From an uncultured Flavobacteriales bacterium (lineage in GTDB: Bacteria; Bacteroidota; Bacteroidia; Flavobacteriales_D; Crocinitomicaceae): DNA of 64,000 nucleotides. The notes under the pieces were generated by a model. That model saw only the letters and a program-made list of their open reading frames with translations, did no database searches and was not told the DNA's origin. The stretch covers positions 1 to 64,000 of the forward strand of contig CAJAII010000077.1 in the NCBI GenBank assembly GCA_903939755.1, given 5' to 3'. The translations under genes were made by a program, and so were the position numbers. Of this stretch, positions 63,056-64,000 are shown piece after piece. How positions within the stretch are numbered: position 1 is the first letter of the stretch; every line of letters begins with the position of its first letter.

Positions 63056-64000
63056 ATGAAAGTTGTTGGGGTAAATGGTTTTGGCAGAATTGGTAGGTGT
63101 TTTACACGCCTCGCACTTATGGAACCGACAATAGATGTCGCACTCGTAAATGATGTAGCGGACATTACTACGTTAGCACATCTACTTAAATATGATAGTG
63201 TCCATGGAGGTCTGAATTTAAGCTTTGTCATTGAAGGCAATTCCCTCCTATTTTCCAATGGCAAGAAGATCACCTTCGTCAATGAAAAAAATCCTGAGGA
63301 TATTAATTGGTCTGCTCATCATGTAAATTATGTATTAGAATCTACCGGTCATTTTTTATCAAAAAAAGACGCTACCAAACACTTGAAATCAGGCGTAAAA
63401 AAAGTAATTCTATCCGCCCCCCCTACCGATAATGAAATAAAGAGCATTGTACTTGGTGTTAATGAAGACCAACTGAGCGCAGAGGACTTAATAATTTCAA
63501 ATGCATCATGTACGACCAATAATGTTGCTCCTATGATTAAGGTGCTCATGGAATTATTTCCAATTGATGTTGCGTATATTTCAACGATACATAGCTATAC
63601 TTCTGACCAACGGTTACACGACTCGCCCCACAAAGATTTGAGACGAGCACGAGCCGCTGCCATGTCAATTATTCCTACATCAACAGGAGCTGCAAAAGCT
63701 ATCACGCAAATATTTCCGGAACTCAATGGCAAAATAACTGGAGGTAGCGTCCGCGTGCCAGTATGCGATGGTTCAATGACAGAACTGACACTAGTTACTT
63801 CAAAAAAAGTGACCGTTGAAGAAATTAATGACGCTATGAAAAAGGCTTGTGAAGGCGAATTAAATGGCATTATGACTTACACCGAAGACCCAATTGTGTC
63901 AGTCGATGTACTTGGTAATCCAACTAGCTGTGTGTTTGATAGCGGACTTACAGTAGTATTTAATAATATGGTGAAGGTGGTTGGTTGGTATGATAATGAA
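63056..64000 (+). CDS. gap: Glyceraldehyde-3-phosphate dehydrogenase (3' truncated by window end)
   Basis: The first 315 codons of a GAPDH of roughly 330 residues; the frame is open to the end of the window. It has the NAD-binding VNGFGRIGR motif, catalytic cysteine C152 in SNASCTTNN, the following histidine in TIHSYTSDQ, and the HKDLRRARAAA and SIIPTSTGAAKAI substrate-binding segments. It oxidises and phosphorylates glyceraldehyde 3-phosphate in glycolysis, or the reverse in gluconeogenesis. The start follows from the N-terminal motif. The gene has its own promoter and is on the opposite strand to the transketolase operon, with the two exported-protein genes between. Confidence 0.95.
   Translation, partial: MKVVGVNGFGRIGRCFTRLALMEPTIDVALVNDVADITTLAHLLKYDSVHGGLNLSFVIEGNSLLFSNGKKITFVNEKNPEDINWSAHHVNYVLESTGHFLSKKDATKHLKSGVKKVILSAPPTDNEIKSIVLGVNEDQLSAEDLIISNASCTTNNVAPMIKVLMELFPIDVAYISTIHSYTSDQRLHDSPHKDLRRARAAAMSIIPTSTGAAKAITQIFPELNGKITGGSVRVPVCDGSMTELTLVTSKKVTVEEINDAMKKACEGELNGIMTYTEDPIVSVDVLGNPTSCVFDSGLTVVFNNMVKVVGWYDNE

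Overview
The window is an AT-rich, gene-dense chromosomal segment from a member of the Bacteroidota, most likely order Flavobacteriales (Crocinitomicaceae or a close relative; the family is inferred only from overall gene style). The main evidence is the type IX secretion system (T9SS): five proteins carry type A C-terminal sorting domains, one carries a type B (gliding-type) sorting domain, and there is a PorE-like OmpA protein and a GldA ABC ATPase. Promoters match the Bacteroidota pattern (TTTG about 19-21 nt upstream of TAnnTTTG), and Shine-Dalgarno sequences are mostly absent. No gene-free stretch exceeds 300 bases. I see no tRNA, rRNA, CRISPR array, insertion sequence, phage or attachment site, so this looks like core chromosome.

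Layout. 1-6.3 kb: the tail of a T9SS cargo protein, a DUF2279 membrane protein, a LOG-family nucleosidase, a PASTA membrane protein, a large T9SS cargo protein and an RluD-type pseudouridine synthase. 6.3-15 kb: the PorE-like protein, then DUF2851, PspC and RmlD-like genes joined by overlapping start and stop codons, an amino acid permease, a helix-hairpin-helix protein, apt and an acyl-CoA dehydrogenase. 15-19 kb: rpsU, a Xer recombinase and raiA on the plus strand, facing a minus-strand group (an unknown protein, a degenerate DEAD-box domain, a MazG-like pyrophosphohydrolase, riboflavin synthase, an OmpR-type regulator). 19-28 kb: a secreted lysyl-endopeptidase-like serine protease, uvrC, and two tandem paralogous M43 metalloproteases.

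28-39 kb: a thioesterase and an alpha/beta hydrolase face a tightly packed minus-strand operon (PfkB kinase, five-repeat DUF349 protein, membrane protein, REC-PAS-histidine kinase, GT9 glycosyltransferase). A DUF1287 lipoprotein, an ALDH7-type dehydrogenase, rplY/ctc and prs follow. 39-49 kb: a plus-strand run of cyanophycin synthetase, xseA, rnpA, an S41 protease, an O-antigen ligase-like protein, gldA and tyrS. 49-60 kb: minus-strand queA and a three-gene O-acylation cluster (MBOAT, AlgJ/DHHW, SGNH-LysM), a plus-strand DUF255 protein, and a split transketolase with a von Willebrand A (VWA) protein gene between its two subunits. 60-64 kb: a small exported protein overlapping a CUB/P-domain T9SS type B protein, and the start of a GAPDH gene cut by the window end.

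Functionally, the segment mixes housekeeping (translation, repair, nucleotide and cofactor synthesis) with a heavy investment in surface and secreted proteins. I found no obvious mobile or defence system. The points most worth following are the VWA gene inside the transketolase operon, the DEAD-box domain that has lost its ATPase motifs, the solitary cyanophycin synthetase, the tandem M43 proteases with a possible cysteine switch, and the -7 promoter elements placed almost on top of start codons.
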